Below, in pieces: positions 13,781-22,678 of a stretch of DNA of 46,305 nucleotides. How positions within the stretch are numbered: position 1 is the stretch's first letter; each line of letters starts with the position of its first letter. The notes under the pieces are model-generated. The model saw only the letters and a program-made list of their open reading frames with translations. It did not search any database and was not told where the DNA came from. The stretch is from Candidatus Edwardsbacteria bacterium. Its GTDB lineage: Bacteria > Edwardsbacteria > AC1 > EtOH8. Location: the NCBI GenBank assembly GCA_018821925.1, contig JAHJLF010000014.1, positions 1 through 46,305 of the forward strand, in the 5' to 3' direction. Made by a program: the position numbers and the translations under genes.

Positions 13781-15979
13781 ATGAATAATAAATATATTGA
13801 TCTTATCAAAAAGCTAACGGCCTTAGTGACATTGGCGTATGTGTTCCTGTTGCCACCCGTTCTTAACGCTCAAGAGGCACAACACCAGCCGAAGGTGGGG
13901 TTGGTGCTTTCCGGCGGCGGAGCCAAAGGTTTTGCCCATATAGGGGTCTTGCAGGTACTTGAAGAAGCGGGCTTAAAGATTGATTATATTACTGGCACTA
14001 GCATGGGTGCGTTCGTCGGAGCCCTATACTCCATCGGCTATACACCGGGGCAAATAAAGGAAATTGCCATAGGCCAGAATTGGATGGATCTGTTCCTTGG
14101 CCAAGCCTCGCGAAGATTATTGCCGATGGTGGAGAAAGATCAGGCTGACCGCTTTATGGCAATATTTCCCATCAAGCCAGGCAGAGTGGAAATGCCTTAT
14201 GGTCTGATCTCCGGGCAAAACCTTCAGGCCCTGCTGACCAGATTAACCTGGCCGGCCCACCAGGTGAATGATTTTATAAAGTTAACGATCCCGTTTTGTT
14301 GCTTAGCCACCAATTTGGAAAACGGCCAGCGGGTGGTGCTGAACAGGGGCTTTCTACCCGAAGCTCTCAGGGCCAGTATGTCCATCCCAACCGTGTTTAG
14401 ACCCGTGGAAATCGACGGGCAATTACTGGTAGACGGAGGATTGGTGGATAACCTGCCGGCAGATGAAGCGTTGAAAATGGGGGCAGATATAATAATAGGT
14501 GTTGATGTCAGCTCCGCCCTGCGCTCCAGGGAACAGATAAATTCATTGCTCAATGTGTTGGACCAGACCATGAGCTTTCAAACTTACGCCTCGGTTCAGG
14601 AACAACGAAAGCTTTGTAATCTGTTATTGGTTCCCGATCTGTCCGAGTATACCCCGGCCGATTTCAATCAGGTGGAAGACCTGATAAAAAAAGGTGAACA
14701 GGCGGCCCGGGAAGCCCTGCCGGAACTGAAGAAACTGATAGATTCCATGGGACTAGGAAAAATCAACAGGCCCATTAATAATTCAGCCCCGCCGGAGTCC
14801 ATATTCATTTGTAACATAGAAGTTGAGGGCTTGAGCCGGGTTTCTAAAAAATCGGTTTTAAGCGAGCTGGCCCTGAAACCCCATTGTTGGATCTCGTCTC
14901 ATAATTTAGCACTGGCTATTGACAAGGTTTACAACACCCAATTCTTTGAGGGTGTTAGCTACCGGCTGGAGCCAAGCCAGGGGGGTGTTTGCCTCAGGGT
15001 AAAAGTAGTTGAGAAAGATCACCAGATTCTGGGGCTGGGTTTGCGTTATGATAGCAATACCAATGCCGAAATCCTGTTCAGTTTGAATTTTAGAAATCTT
15101 TTGGGGCACAGCTCCCAGCTGGCGGCCGATCTGCGCCTTGGCGATAGTCCCGAATTAAAACTATCGGAGTTCATCCACCCCGGACTGGGCCCGGGTTTGG
15201 GCGAGAGGGTATCACTTTGCATTGTCAAATATCCGGTATTTCTGTACCGGGAAGGACAACGCTGGGCAAGTTTTAACTACACTATAGGATCAGGGGATAT
15301 ATTCCTGGGAACCATATATTCCAAATCGATGGAAGTGGGCGGTGGAATACGAATGGAGTATTTTGAAAAAAAGCCGGATATAGCCCCGATGGGGATTCCC
15401 GAGATCAGCGGGCGGCACCTTACTTTGATGGTCTCCTTGAACATGGACACATATGATAGAAGCGAATTTCCAACCCGGGGTCATAAAGTCATCCTGAGTC
15501 ATAGAATGGCAAATCGTGAAATTGCTGGCCGGGCCGATTTTTTTAAGAAATTGGGTCAGTGGCAGGGATGTTTCCCCCTGAACAAAAAACTGTCGTTTAA
15601 CGGGAACATGTTTTGGGGCAATGTATCCGGCCTTGATATCCCCGAACATTACCGGTTTTATCTGGGTGGCCTAGACCAAAGGCAGGGAGTTATTCCGATG
15701 GCCGGCCTGAAGCCGATGGAATTGGACGGTAATAATATTATGGGGCTGGGGATTGGCGCGCAATACGAAGCATTCCCCAATCGATTCGTAACCGGCAGTT
15801 GGAATATAGGGAAAGCCGGGGATGGGTATTGGAGGGATCAACTTGATAGGCATAATTTAGTGAGCGGAATAGCTCTCGGATTAGGCATTCTTTCTCCGGT
15901 CGGTCCTATTAAAATAGACGTGATGGGCGGCAGCCACCACACTTTATTGGCAAACCTTCGGTTGGGATATAATTTTTAA
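13781..15979 (+). CDS. patatin-like phospholipase with C-terminal POTRA and Omp85 barrel (PlpD-type, type Vd)
   Basis: This 732-residue protein has a signal peptide (to about residue 31), then a patatin lipase domain with the oxyanion-hole motif G-G-G-A-K-G (45-50), nucleophile Ser74 in G-T-S-M-G and catalytic Asp218 in D-G-G. Both residues of the Ser-Asp dyad are intact. A POTRA-like region follows (about 345-410), then a 16-strand Omp85/D15-type barrel to the C-terminal aromatic residue of 'L-G-Y-N-F'. This is the architecture of PlpD of Pseudomonas aeruginosa, a type Vd system in which the barrel anchors or exports a phospholipase A. The substrate here is unknown. It follows the DUF3943 gene and precedes cheC without a clear operon link. 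Confidence 0.92.
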   Translation: MNNKYIDLIKKLTALVTLAYVFLLPPVLNAQEAQHQPKVGLVLSGGGAKGFAHIGVLQVLEEAGLKIDYITGTSMGAFVGALYSIGYTPGQIKEIAIGQNWMDLFLGQASRRLLPMVEKDQADRFMAIFPIKPGRVEMPYGLISGQNLQALLTRLTWPAHQVNDFIKLTIPFCCLATNLENGQRVVLNRGFLPEALRASMSIPTVFRPVEIDGQLLVDGGLVDNLPADEALKMGADIIIGVDVSSALRSREQINSLLNVLDQTMSFQTYASVQEQRKLCNLLLVPDLSEYTPADFNQVEDLIKKGEQAAREALPELKKLIDSMGLGKINRPINNSAPPESIFICNIEVEGLSRVSKKSVLSELALKPHCWISSHNLALAIDKVYNTQFFEGVSYRLEPSQGGVCLRVKVVEKDHQILGLGLRYDSNTNAEILFSLNFRNLLGHSSQLAADLRLGDSPELKLSEFIHPGLGPGLGERVSLCIVKYPVFLYREGQRWASFNYTIGSGDIFLGTIYSKSMEVGGGIRMEYFEKKPDIAPMGIPEISGRHLTLMVSLNMDTYDRSEFPTRGHKVILSHRMANREIAGRADFFKKLGQWQGCFPLNKKLSFNGNMFWGNVSGLDIPEHYRFYLGGLDQRQGVIPMAGLKPMELDGNNIMGLGIGAQYEAFPNRFVTGSWNIGKAGDGYWRDQLDRHNLVSGIALGLGILSPVGPIKIDVMGGSHHTLLANLRLGYNF

Positions 15980-16114
15980 AATTTATTTTGTTTATGAACA
16001 GGTTTGTTTTAGAGCGACGGGTACATAAGAAAATTTATATTCCTGGGGTTTGCGGCCAATATAAACGTCCTTGGGGCACAATTATCAAATGCAAGATCAT
16101 ATTAGAAGGGAATG

Positions 16115-16726
16115 ATGAAACAGTTAGACAATATCCAGCTGGACGCCCTAAAAGAGGTGTCGAACATCGGCTCGGGCCATGCCGCTACAGCCCTGTCGGA
16201 GCTTACCGGGCAGAAGGTCACCATCAATATCCCGGTTATCAGCATAGATCCCATCTCGTCGGTTTTTAAAAAGTGCGCTGATTCCGGGCAGAAGATCCTG
16301 GGCATCCGGATCGATCTTTCCGGGGATATAGTGGGCCGGACCCTGCTGTTCTTCAGCCAGGACGACGCCCTTAAATTCTGCGATTGCCTGATGCGGCGTC
16401 CCATCGGCACGGTCAAGGCCCTGTCGGAGCTGGACAGATCGGGTTTAAGAGAGGTCTCCAACATACTGACCTGCGCCTATATGAACGCCCTGGGGGAGAT
16501 GCTCAATTTCATGGTGGTCCCCACCACCCCGTCCCTGATCATAGGCACCCCGGAGGAGATGATGGCCGGCTTTGCCGAGCAGGCCGGAGGGGCCGAGGAG
16601 CTGGCGGTGATAATAGAGAACGATTTCCGTTTTCAGGGCAACGAGACCGTGCTGCAGGGCTATTTCCTGCTATTGCCGGATGACAGTTCGCTGCAGGCCA
16701 TGTTCAAGGCCATGAATATAAAATAG
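16115..16726 (+). CDS. cheC: CheC-family phosphatase of CheY-P
   Basis: This 203-residue CheC-type protein removes phosphate from CheY-P or a related response regulator. Two copies of the active-site helix are visible: 'L-K-E-V-S-N-I-G-S-G-H-A-A-T-A-L-S' with Glu14 and Asn17, and 'L-R-E-V-S-N-I-L-T-C-A-Y-M-N-A-L-G' with Glu113 and Asn116. Both keep the E-x-x-N pair, as in classical two-site CheC. The ATG at 16115 is preferred to the adjacent in-frame ATG at 16112 because AGAAGGG ends 4 bases before it. No other chemotaxis or flagellar gene lies in the window, so its partner is encoded elsewhere. A strong terminator follows 19 bases later. Confidence 0.92.
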   Translation: MKQLDNIQLDALKEVSNIGSGHAATALSELTGQKVTINIPVISIDPISSVFKKCADSGQKILGIRIDLSGDIVGRTLLFFSQDDALKFCDCLMRRPIGTVKALSELDRSGLREVSNILTCAYMNALGEMLNFMVVPTTPSLIIGTPEEMMAGFAEQAGGAEELAVIIENDFRFQGNETVLQGYFLLLPDDSSLQAMFKAMNIK

Positions 16727-16745
16727 GTATTTGGGCATTCTTTAA

Positions 16746-16770
16746 ACGGGGCATCAGCCCCGTTTTTTAT
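16746..16770 (+). terminator. rho-independent terminator after cheC
   Basis: ACGGGGC (16746-16752) pairs perfectly with GCCCCGT (16757-16763) around an ATCA loop, followed by TTTTTTAT. This is a classical intrinsic terminator and isolates cheC from the TetR-exporter operon. Confidence 0.93.
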
Positions 16771-16777
16771 TTCCCTA

Positions 16778-16805
16778 TTGACAAATAAAATAAAAGGTGT
16801 ATAAT
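16778..16805 (+). promoter_or_regulatory. consensus sigma-70-type promoter of the tetR-exporter operon
   Basis: TTGACA (16778-16783) and TATAAT (16800-16805) are both perfect consensus, with a 16-bp spacer. It lies directly after the cheC terminator and 39 bases before the TetR-type gene. A promoter this strong normally needs a repressor; the TetR protein encoded next is the obvious candidate, although no clean long palindrome is visible over the -10 region. Confidence 0.85.
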
Positions 16806-16844
16806 AGAGGAAACCATAAACACTAAATAAGTTTCCACAGTATT

Positions 16845-17474
16845 ATGAAAGCAGGAGCCAATAAATTAAAAGAACGCATCATCGACAGCGCCAGCCGGCT
16901 GTTCTTCGGGCGGGGTTTCTCCAGGGTCAGCATGGACCAGATCGCCTCCGGCCTGGGCATCAGCAAAAAGACCCTATATCTGCATTTTCCCAGCAAACAG
17001 GCCCTGTTGTACGAAGTGGTCAGCAATATGATAAATGAGAACGGGAAGATAATCGAGGGCATCGTCAACGACCGGGAAATGGATTTCCCCCGGAAGCTGT
17101 CCTGGCTGATGAACCATCTCAGCGGGATGGTCAGCCGGATGGCCCGGCCTTTCGGGGAGGACCTGCGCCGCAACGCCCCGGAGATGTGGGAGGAGATCGA
17201 CCAATTCCGGCGGGAGAAGATACTGCTCAATTTCCGGAAGCTTCTGGAATCGGGGACCCGGCAGGGGGTGTTCCGGAAGGATGTTGACCCCCAGTTGGTG
17301 ACAATAGTCTTCACCACCCTGATCCAGAACATGATCGACCCCAAATTGTTCAGCCAGATACCTTTTACCGCGGCCCAGGTATTCGAAACCATCGTGGAGG
17401 TGGTGTTCCGGGGGATATTGACCGAACCGGCCAGAAAAAATTTCCTAAAAAAAATAAAAGAGGAAAACAAATGA
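16845..17474 (+). CDS. TetR/AcrR-family regulator of the exporter operon
   Basis: This 209-residue protein has an N-terminal TetR helix-turn-helix: 'R-I-I-D-S-A-S-R-L-F-F-G-R-G-F-S' (about 11-26) followed by 'M-D-Q-I-A-S-G-L-G-I-S-K-K-T-L-Y-L-H-F-P-S-K' (about 30-51). The remaining 150 residues form the helical ligand-binding domain. It is the first gene of the operon. Its stop overlaps the start of the membrane-fusion gene (ATGA), so the repressor and pump are translationally coupled. This matches E. coli, where the TetR protein CecR (YbiH) controls ybhGFSR. Autorepression through the promoter at 16778-16805 is inferred. The inducer is unknown. Confidence 0.93.
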   Translation: MKAGANKLKERIIDSASRLFFGRGFSRVSMDQIASGLGISKKTLYLHFPSKQALLYEVVSNMINENGKIIEGIVNDREMDFPRKLSWLMNHLSGMVSRMARPFGEDLRRNAPEMWEEIDQFRREKILLNFRKLLESGTRQGVFRKDVDPQLVTIVFTTLIQNMIDPKLFSQIPFTAAQVFETIVEVVFRGILTEPARKNFLKKIKEENK

Positions 17475-18292
17475 AAAGATACCTGACAATGATCGCAATC
17501 CTGCCGCTGCTGCTTGTTTCCTGCGGGAATAACAACGGTAAGAGGGAAAGGATAGAGGCTACGGGGACTATCGAAGCCATTCAGGTTAATGTCTCGGCCA
17601 AAATGGGCGGCCAGATAAAAGGCCTTTTGGGAAAGGAAGGGGCTGCTGTTCGGGTGGGCGACACCCTGGCAACAATGGACCATGAGATGCTTGATCTGCA
17701 GCTGCGCCAGTCACGGGCCGGGCTGGAACTGGCCCGGATCCAATACGAAAACGACCGCAAAGATGACCAGCGCACCAGCGAGCTGTTTCAAAAGGGCAGC
17801 GTCACCCAGAAACAGCGCGATGATGTCAATGCCAAATTCCGGGCCTCCGGAGCCCGGCTGGAGCAGGCCAGGACCGCCGCGGATATGATCAGGAAAAACA
17901 TATCCGATTGTTATGTTACAGCCCCCCTGGCCGGGATGATCACCAATTCAACCTATGAAATAGGCGAGACCGCCGGACCCGGATCCATCCTGTTCACCAT
18001 ATCCAAAATGGATACCGTCGAGCTGGTGGTGTATGTAAACGAAAAAGAGCTGGGATACGTAAAATTAGGGCAGAGATCAGAGATCAGAATAGACTCATTT
18101 AAAGATAAGGCATTTATGGGGCTGGTGGTTTACATCTCGCCCCAGGCCGAATTTACCCCCAAGAATATTCAGACCAAGCAGGACCGGGTCAAGCAGGTCT
18201 TCGGCGTCAAGCTGAAAATCCCCAATCCCGAGCAGCAGCTTAAGGCAGGCATCCCGGCCGATGCGACAATCTTCATCAAGGGGCAGCAGTAA
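17471..18292 (+). CDS. HlyD/YbhG-like membrane fusion lipoprotein of an ABC exporter
   Basis: This 273-residue periplasmic adaptor links the inner-membrane ABC transporter to TolC. The lipobox is L-V-S-C with Cys18. A biotinyl-lipoyl-like hammerhead is split around a long alpha-helical hairpin: 'A-K-M-G-G-Q-I-K-G-L-L-G-K-E-G-A-A-V' (about 43-60), a coiled-coil rich in Gln, Arg and Glu (about 75-140), then 'I-S-D-C-Y-V-T-A-P-L-A-G-M-I' returning to the lipoyl domain, and a beta-barrel domain to the end. Length and layout match YbhG/EmrA-type adaptors of ABC-2 exporters. It overlaps tetR by 4 bases and lies 6 bases before the first ATPase gene. Confidence 0.93.
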   Translation: MKRYLTMIAILPLLLVSCGNNNGKRERIEATGTIEAIQVNVSAKMGGQIKGLLGKEGAAVRVGDTLATMDHEMLDLQLRQSRAGLELARIQYENDRKDDQRTSELFQKGSVTQKQRDDVNAKFRASGARLEQARTAADMIRKNISDCYVTAPLAGMITNSTYEIGETAGPGSILFTISKMDTVELVVYVNEKELGYVKLGQRSEIRIDSFKDKAFMGLVVYISPQAEFTPKNIQTKQDRVKQVFGVKLKIPNPEQQLKAGIPADATIFIKGQQ

Positions 18293-18298
18293 AAACTT

Positions 18299-19216
18299 AT
18301 GACCAAGCCTTTGGTCGAAATATCCGGCCTACAGAAATCTTTTGGCCCGCATCAGGTGCTGAAGGGTATAGATCTTGATGTTCTGCCGGGCGAGATGCTG
18401 GCCATGGTGGGGCCGGACGGGGCCGGGAAGACCACCCTGATCAGGGCCATCTGTGGCCTGCTGCCTTTTCAATCCGGCAGGATAAGCGTACTGGGCCATG
18501 AGGTCCCGTCCCGGATGGATATGATCAAGCCCCATATAGGATATCTTTCCCAGCGGTTCAGCCTGTACGGCGACCTGACGGTGGACGAGAATATCGAGTT
18601 TTTTGCCGAGATCCACGGGGTGCGTGATTACCGGGCCCGGCGGGACGAATTGCTTGATTTTACCCGGATGAAACCATTTCGCAGCCGTCTGGCCGAAAGA
18701 CTGTCGGGCGGGATGAAGCAGAAGCTGGCCCTGGCCTGCACCCTGGTCCACACCCCAAAAGTGATATTTCTGGACGAGCCCACCACCGGAGTGGATCCGG
18801 TCTCCCGCCGGGATTTTTGGAAGATACTGTCCCGCCTGCTGGCCGATGGCCTGACCATCTTTCTGACCACCCCCTACATGGACGAGGCCGAAAGGTGCAG
18901 CCGGGTGGCCATGCTGGATAACGGCAATATCCTGGCCCTAGACAGTCCCCAGAACATAAAATTGCTGATGGGCGGCCAGGTGATGGAATTGGTCTGCCAG
19001 GATATAAAAAAGGCGGCCAAGATGATATCGGAAGAATTAGGCCCGGTCAATGTCCAGACCTTTGGCGACCGGCTTAATGTGATGATGGCCGACCAGGAAA
19101 AACAGTGGCCAGGTTTGATAGAAAAACTTACGGCGGCGGGAGTGGAATGCGACAAATGGCAGGAGGTCTCTCCCTCGCTGGAGAATGTGTTCATAAAACT
19201 GATGAAGCCAAAATAA
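18299..19216 (+). CDS. ABC exporter ATPase 1 (first half of YbhF), H-loop histidine replaced
   Basis: This 305-residue ABC-2-type ATPase corresponds to the N-terminal half of E. coli YbhF. Walker A is G-P-D-G-A-G-K-T at 38-45, the signature is L-S-G-G at 135-138 and Walker B is 'V-I-F-L-D-E-P' near 157. The H-loop, normally T-T-H-Y, reads T-T-P-Y, with Pro192 in place of the switch histidine, so ATP at its own Walker site should be hydrolysed poorly. The second ATPase keeps its histidine but has a degenerate signature. The two proteins therefore look like an asymmetric heterodimer with one good and one poor site. The C-terminal 70 residues form an accessory domain ending 'S-P-S-L-E-N-V-F'. 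Confidence 0.94.
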   Translation: MTKPLVEISGLQKSFGPHQVLKGIDLDVLPGEMLAMVGPDGAGKTTLIRAICGLLPFQSGRISVLGHEVPSRMDMIKPHIGYLSQRFSLYGDLTVDENIEFFAEIHGVRDYRARRDELLDFTRMKPFRSRLAERLSGGMKQKLALACTLVHTPKVIFLDEPTTGVDPVSRRDFWKILSRLLADGLTIFLTTPYMDEAERCSRVAMLDNGNILALDSPQNIKLLMGGQVMELVCQDIKKAAKMISEELGPVNVQTFGDRLNVMMADQEKQWPGLIEKLTAAGVECDKWQEVSPSLENVFIKLMKPK

Positions 19217-19226
19217 AGGTGAAAAG

Positions 19227-20549
19227 ATGCGCAGTATAATCATAATATCAATAGTATTCATTTCGTTTGGCTCTGGCTGGGCCCAGGGAAAAGAACCGAT
19301 GTCCCTGGAGTCCTGTATCCAAGCCGGTTTGGAAAATAATAAGGGCCTGGATGCCGTCCAGACCAGGGCCCAGGGGAGCCGGGCGGCGGCCGACCAGTCA
19401 GCCACGGCTCTTCTGCCCAGCCTGAAACTGTCGGCCGGCTACAGCCGGCTTAGCGATGTTCCGTCATTCGAGATGACCATCCCCGGCTTTCCGGCCCCCA
19501 GAACCATAACCATCGCCGAGCCGGTGCTGGACAACAGCAATATCAAATTGACTCTGCAGCAGCCGCTGTTTACCGGAGGGCGGGTGACCGGCAATATCAA
19601 AATGAACCGTAAAAATTATCAGGCGGATTCAAGCGATTATCTGGCTCAGCGCTGCGAGGCGGCCCTGAATATAAAGATCTTATACTGGAGGCTCTACCAG
19701 GCGCAGAAGGTGAAGGAATTGGCCGAAGAGAACCTCCGTATTTTGGGAAATCATCTCAATGATGTCGGCAACCTGCTGGGCCAGGGCCTGGCCACCGAGA
19801 ATGACCGGCTTAAGGTAAAACTGCAGATGTCCAATGCCCGGCTGATGCTGATAGATGCCGAAAACAACCGCAGGGCCATAGGGATACATCTCAATAATTT
19901 CATCGGCCGTCCGCTGGATGCGCAGATAGACCCCACCTCCATTCCCGATACTTTGGAGGTTGCGAATTTAAGCCCGCCGGAATTGATCCAGAGGGCCCTG
20001 GCCGAAAGACAGGATATTGCGGGCCAGAAATACCGCCGTGAGGCTACTGCGGCGGGAAGGATGGCCGCCAAATCCGGCTGGTATCCCCAGGTGTTTGCGG
20101 TGGGGAATTACACCTATGCCAATCCCAATCCCCGCATATTTCCGGCCCGGGACCAGTTCGATGCCACCTGGGACGCCGGGGTGATGCTGTCGATGGATCT
20201 CTGGAACTGGCAAAGCACCAAACACCAGGTGCGTCAGGCGGGCTCTCTGCTTCGGCAGGCCGAGGACCGACTGGTTTTGTTGGAGGACGCCGTCAGGGTT
20301 GAGATTAATTTAGCGGTGCTGGATGTCCAGAAGGCCGGAGAGAAGACCGAGGTCTCCCGGAGCGGGCTGGACCAGGCCCAGGAGAATTACCGCAACGTCA
20401 AGAACCTGTTCCTTGAGGGAATGGCCACCAATTCCGATCTGCTGGACGCCGAGGTCCTGCTGCTTCAAGCCAAGGTGGGCCACGCCGGGGCATTGGTGGA
20501 ATGCCAGATCGCCAAAGATAAATTAAAAAAAGCCCTGGGAGAGTATTGA
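19227..20549 (+). CDS. TolC-family outer-membrane efflux channel
   Basis: This 440-residue outer-membrane factor has a signal peptide ending at about residue 20 (G-W-A-Q-G) and two copies of the TolC repeat, each with long coiled-coil helices rich in Leu, Gln, Ala and Asn: 'L-E-S-C-I-Q-A-G-L-E-N-N' opens the first, and 'L-I-Q-R-A-L-A-E-R-Q-D-I' opens the second at about residue 253. It supplies the outer-membrane exit duct for the exporter. It lies between the two ATPase genes, 10 bases after the first and 4 before the second, an arrangement that fixes it as part of this pump. No lipobox is seen. Confidence 0.94.
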   Translation: MRSIIIISIVFISFGSGWAQGKEPMSLESCIQAGLENNKGLDAVQTRAQGSRAAADQSATALLPSLKLSAGYSRLSDVPSFEMTIPGFPAPRTITIAEPVLDNSNIKLTLQQPLFTGGRVTGNIKMNRKNYQADSSDYLAQRCEAALNIKILYWRLYQAQKVKELAEENLRILGNHLNDVGNLLGQGLATENDRLKVKLQMSNARLMLIDAENNRRAIGIHLNNFIGRPLDAQIDPTSIPDTLEVANLSPPELIQRALAERQDIAGQKYRREATAAGRMAAKSGWYPQVFAVGNYTYANPNPRIFPARDQFDATWDAGVMLSMDLWNWQSTKHQVRQAGSLLRQAEDRLVLLEDAVRVEINLAVLDVQKAGEKTEVSRSGLDQAQENYRNVKNLFLEGMATNSDLLDAEVLLLQAKVGHAGALVECQIAKDKLKKALGEY

Positions 20550-20553
20550 TACG

Positions 20554-21507
20554 ATGATTGCCCCATCCATAATAGCGGACAAGCTAAGCAAGCGCTTCGG
20601 CGGTTTTGTGGCGGTCGATAACGTCAGCTTTGAAGTGAAGCAAGGGGAGATCTTCGGATTTCTGGGGGCCAACGGAGCCGGCAAGTCCACCACCATCAAG
20701 ATGCTGTGCGGGCTGCTGTCCTCCAGCTCGGGCACCGCCCAAGTGGGCGGATATGACATCAACCGCCAGGCCGACCTGGTTAAAAAAAATATCGGCTACA
20801 TGTCCCAGAAATTCTCGTTGTACGAGGATCTGACCGTAGCGGAAAACATCGAATTTTTCGGCGGGGTCTATGGTCTGGATGGGCAAAATCTGAAAAAAAG
20901 GAAGCAATGGGCTCTGGAGATGGCGGGGTTGTCGGGCCGCGAGCGTTCGCTGACCCGCGAATTGGCCGGGGGGCTGAAACAGCGCTTGGCTCTGGGCTGC
21001 GCCATTCTCCATAAACCCAAGATATTGTTCCTGGACGAGCCCACCGGCGGGGTGGACCCGGTTTCCCGGCGAAGCTTCTGGGACCTGATCAGCGAACTGT
21101 CATCAGGGGGGACCACCATTTTCGTCACCACCCACTACCTGGACGAGGCCGAATACTGCAACCAGATCACCCTGATGCATGCCGGCCGGATCGTAGCCAG
21201 CGGAAGCCCCAATCAGTTGAAAAAAGAATGGATCAAAAACCCCATCCTGGAATTCAAGTCCGACGATGTGGTCAAAGCCATGGGCCTGATCCAGGGACTG
21301 CCCTGGGCCCTGGAGACCACCATCTTCGGCAATTCGCTTCATGTCAGCGTCAAGGATGTCCAGTCCGGCAAAAAGGAGATAATCAAAGCCGTGGGGACGG
21401 AAAATATAAAGTCTGAAAATATAAGGGAGGTAAGCCCTACCTTGGAGGATGTCTTCATCACCCTAATAGAAAAAAAGACACCGACCGAAAACCCGGAAGG
21501 AAAATGA
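20554..21507 (+). CDS. ABC exporter ATPase 2 (second half of YbhF), variant signature
   Basis: This 317-residue ABC-2-type ATPase corresponds to the C-terminal half of YbhF. Walker A is G-A-N-G-A-G-K-S at 38-45, Walker B 'L-F-L-D-E-P-T-G-G-V-D-P' near 160 and the H-loop T-T-H-Y with His194, all intact. The signature motif is L-A-G-G (137-140) in place of L-S-G-G. In a heterodimer with ATPase 1, ATP held by this subunit would meet the normal L-S-G-G of ATPase 1 and its own histidine, giving a competent site. The other site would have L-A-G-G and no histidine. It starts 4 bases after tolC and is followed 3 bases later by the first permease. Confidence 0.94.
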   Translation: MIAPSIIADKLSKRFGGFVAVDNVSFEVKQGEIFGFLGANGAGKSTTIKMLCGLLSSSSGTAQVGGYDINRQADLVKKNIGYMSQKFSLYEDLTVAENIEFFGGVYGLDGQNLKKRKQWALEMAGLSGRERSLTRELAGGLKQRLALGCAILHKPKILFLDEPTGGVDPVSRRSFWDLISELSSGGTTIFVTTHYLDEAEYCNQITLMHAGRIVASGSPNQLKKEWIKNPILEFKSDDVVKAMGLIQGLPWALETTIFGNSLHVSVKDVQSGKKEIIKAVGTENIKSENIREVSPTLEDVFITLIEKKTPTENPEGK

Positions 21508-21510
21508 ACG

Positions 21511-22665
21511 ATGCCTTTGATTAGCCCCGGCACAAAAACAGACAGGGTCGCTTCGGTCATTAAAAAGGAACTACGCCAGATAATGCGGGACAAGCGGAGC
21601 TTGGGGATACTGTTCTTCATTCCGCTGTTCATGCTGGTGATGTTCGGCTATGCCCTGAATTTTGACGTTAAGCACACCTCCCTGGCGGTAGTGGACCTGG
21701 ACATCAGCCAGGAAAGCCGGCATTTGATCAGCGAGTTTTCCCACAGCGAATATTTTACGGTAAAACATTTGCCGGCAGCGGTAAAAGAGCTGGACCATCT
21801 CCTGGGCAGTGAAAAAGTACGGGCGGCCATCGTGATTCCCCGAGGATATGCAGCTGACCTGGCCAGGGGCCGGAGCCCGACGGTACAGGTGATATTGGAC
21901 GGGGTAAACGCCAATGCCGCCAACACCATTCAGGGATACCTTAATGCTTTTTTCCAAAATTATTCGTATCGTCTTACCATCAAGGTCGCCCGGCGGATGG
22001 GGGCCGCCGCCATCAACCAGCCGATAGATTACCGGCCCAGGATATGGTTCAATCCCGAATTGAAGAGCGCAAAATTCCTTATTCCCGGGCTGATCGGCTT
22101 TATTCTGATGGTGGTGGGGGTCATCTCCACCTCGCTGTCGATAGTCAAGGAAAAGGAAAGGGGCACCATGGAGCAGATATTGGTCTCTCCGATAAAACCC
22201 TTGGAATTGATAATGGGCAAAACGATACCCTATATTGCTATTTCGCTGCTGTCGACGGCAATCATACTGGTGGTGGGTTATGTTTTATTCGATGTCTACG
22301 TCACGGGCAGCTTGTTATTGCTGTTTCTAACCACTTTTATCTTTCTGCTGGGCGCCTTGGGCATGGGACTGCTGATATCGTCAATATCCGAAACCCAACA
22401 GCTGGCTTTTTTGGTGGCGGTAATATCCACCATCCTGCCGTCCTTTCTGCTGTCGGGATTCGTTTTTTCCATCCGAAATATGCCGGAGGCAATACAGCTG
22501 ATAACCTATGCCGTGCCCACCAGGTATTACCTGGTGGCCCTGAGGGGCATAATCCTAAAAGGAGCCGGTTTCGGCGCGATCTGGGACCAGCTGCTTTTCC
22601 TGATGGGATTTGCCGCGGTGATGCTTTCGGTGAGCGCCATCAGGATCAAAAGGGCGGGGCTATGA
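21511..22665 (+). CDS. ABC-2 permease 1 (YbhS-like)
   Basis: This 384-residue inner-membrane permease has one N-terminal helix (about 27-46), a large extracytoplasmic domain of roughly 140 residues, and five further helices from about residue 185. 'K-E-R-G-T-M-E-Q-I-L-V-S-P-I-K-P-L-E-L-I-M-G-K' near 213-235 is the typical cytoplasmic coupling segment of ABC-2 (DrrB/YhhJ/YbhR) permeases. It should pair with the second permease to form the transport pathway energised by the two ATPases. Start ATG at 21511 follows ATPase 2 directly. Substrate cannot be read from sequence; homologous systems export drugs and other amphiphiles. Confidence 0.93.
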   Translation: MPLISPGTKTDRVASVIKKELRQIMRDKRSLGILFFIPLFMLVMFGYALNFDVKHTSLAVVDLDISQESRHLISEFSHSEYFTVKHLPAAVKELDHLLGSEKVRAAIVIPRGYAADLARGRSPTVQVILDGVNANAANTIQGYLNAFFQNYSYRLTIKVARRMGAAAINQPIDYRPRIWFNPELKSAKFLIPGLIGFILMVVGVISTSLSIVKEKERGTMEQILVSPIKPLELIMGKTIPYIAISLLSTAIILVVGYVLFDVYVTGSLLLLFLTTFIFLLGALGMGLLISSISETQQLAFLVAVISTILPSFLLSGFVFSIRNMPEAIQLITYAVPTRYYLVALRGIILKGAGFGAIWDQLLFLMGFAAVMLSVSAIRIKRAGL

Positions 22666-22678
22666 TAATAAATACAGA

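Noticed and set aside
15988-16269. 93-codon frame between the patatin and cheC genes
   Set aside because: It runs into cheC in another frame, has no ribosome-binding site and no recognisable sequence.
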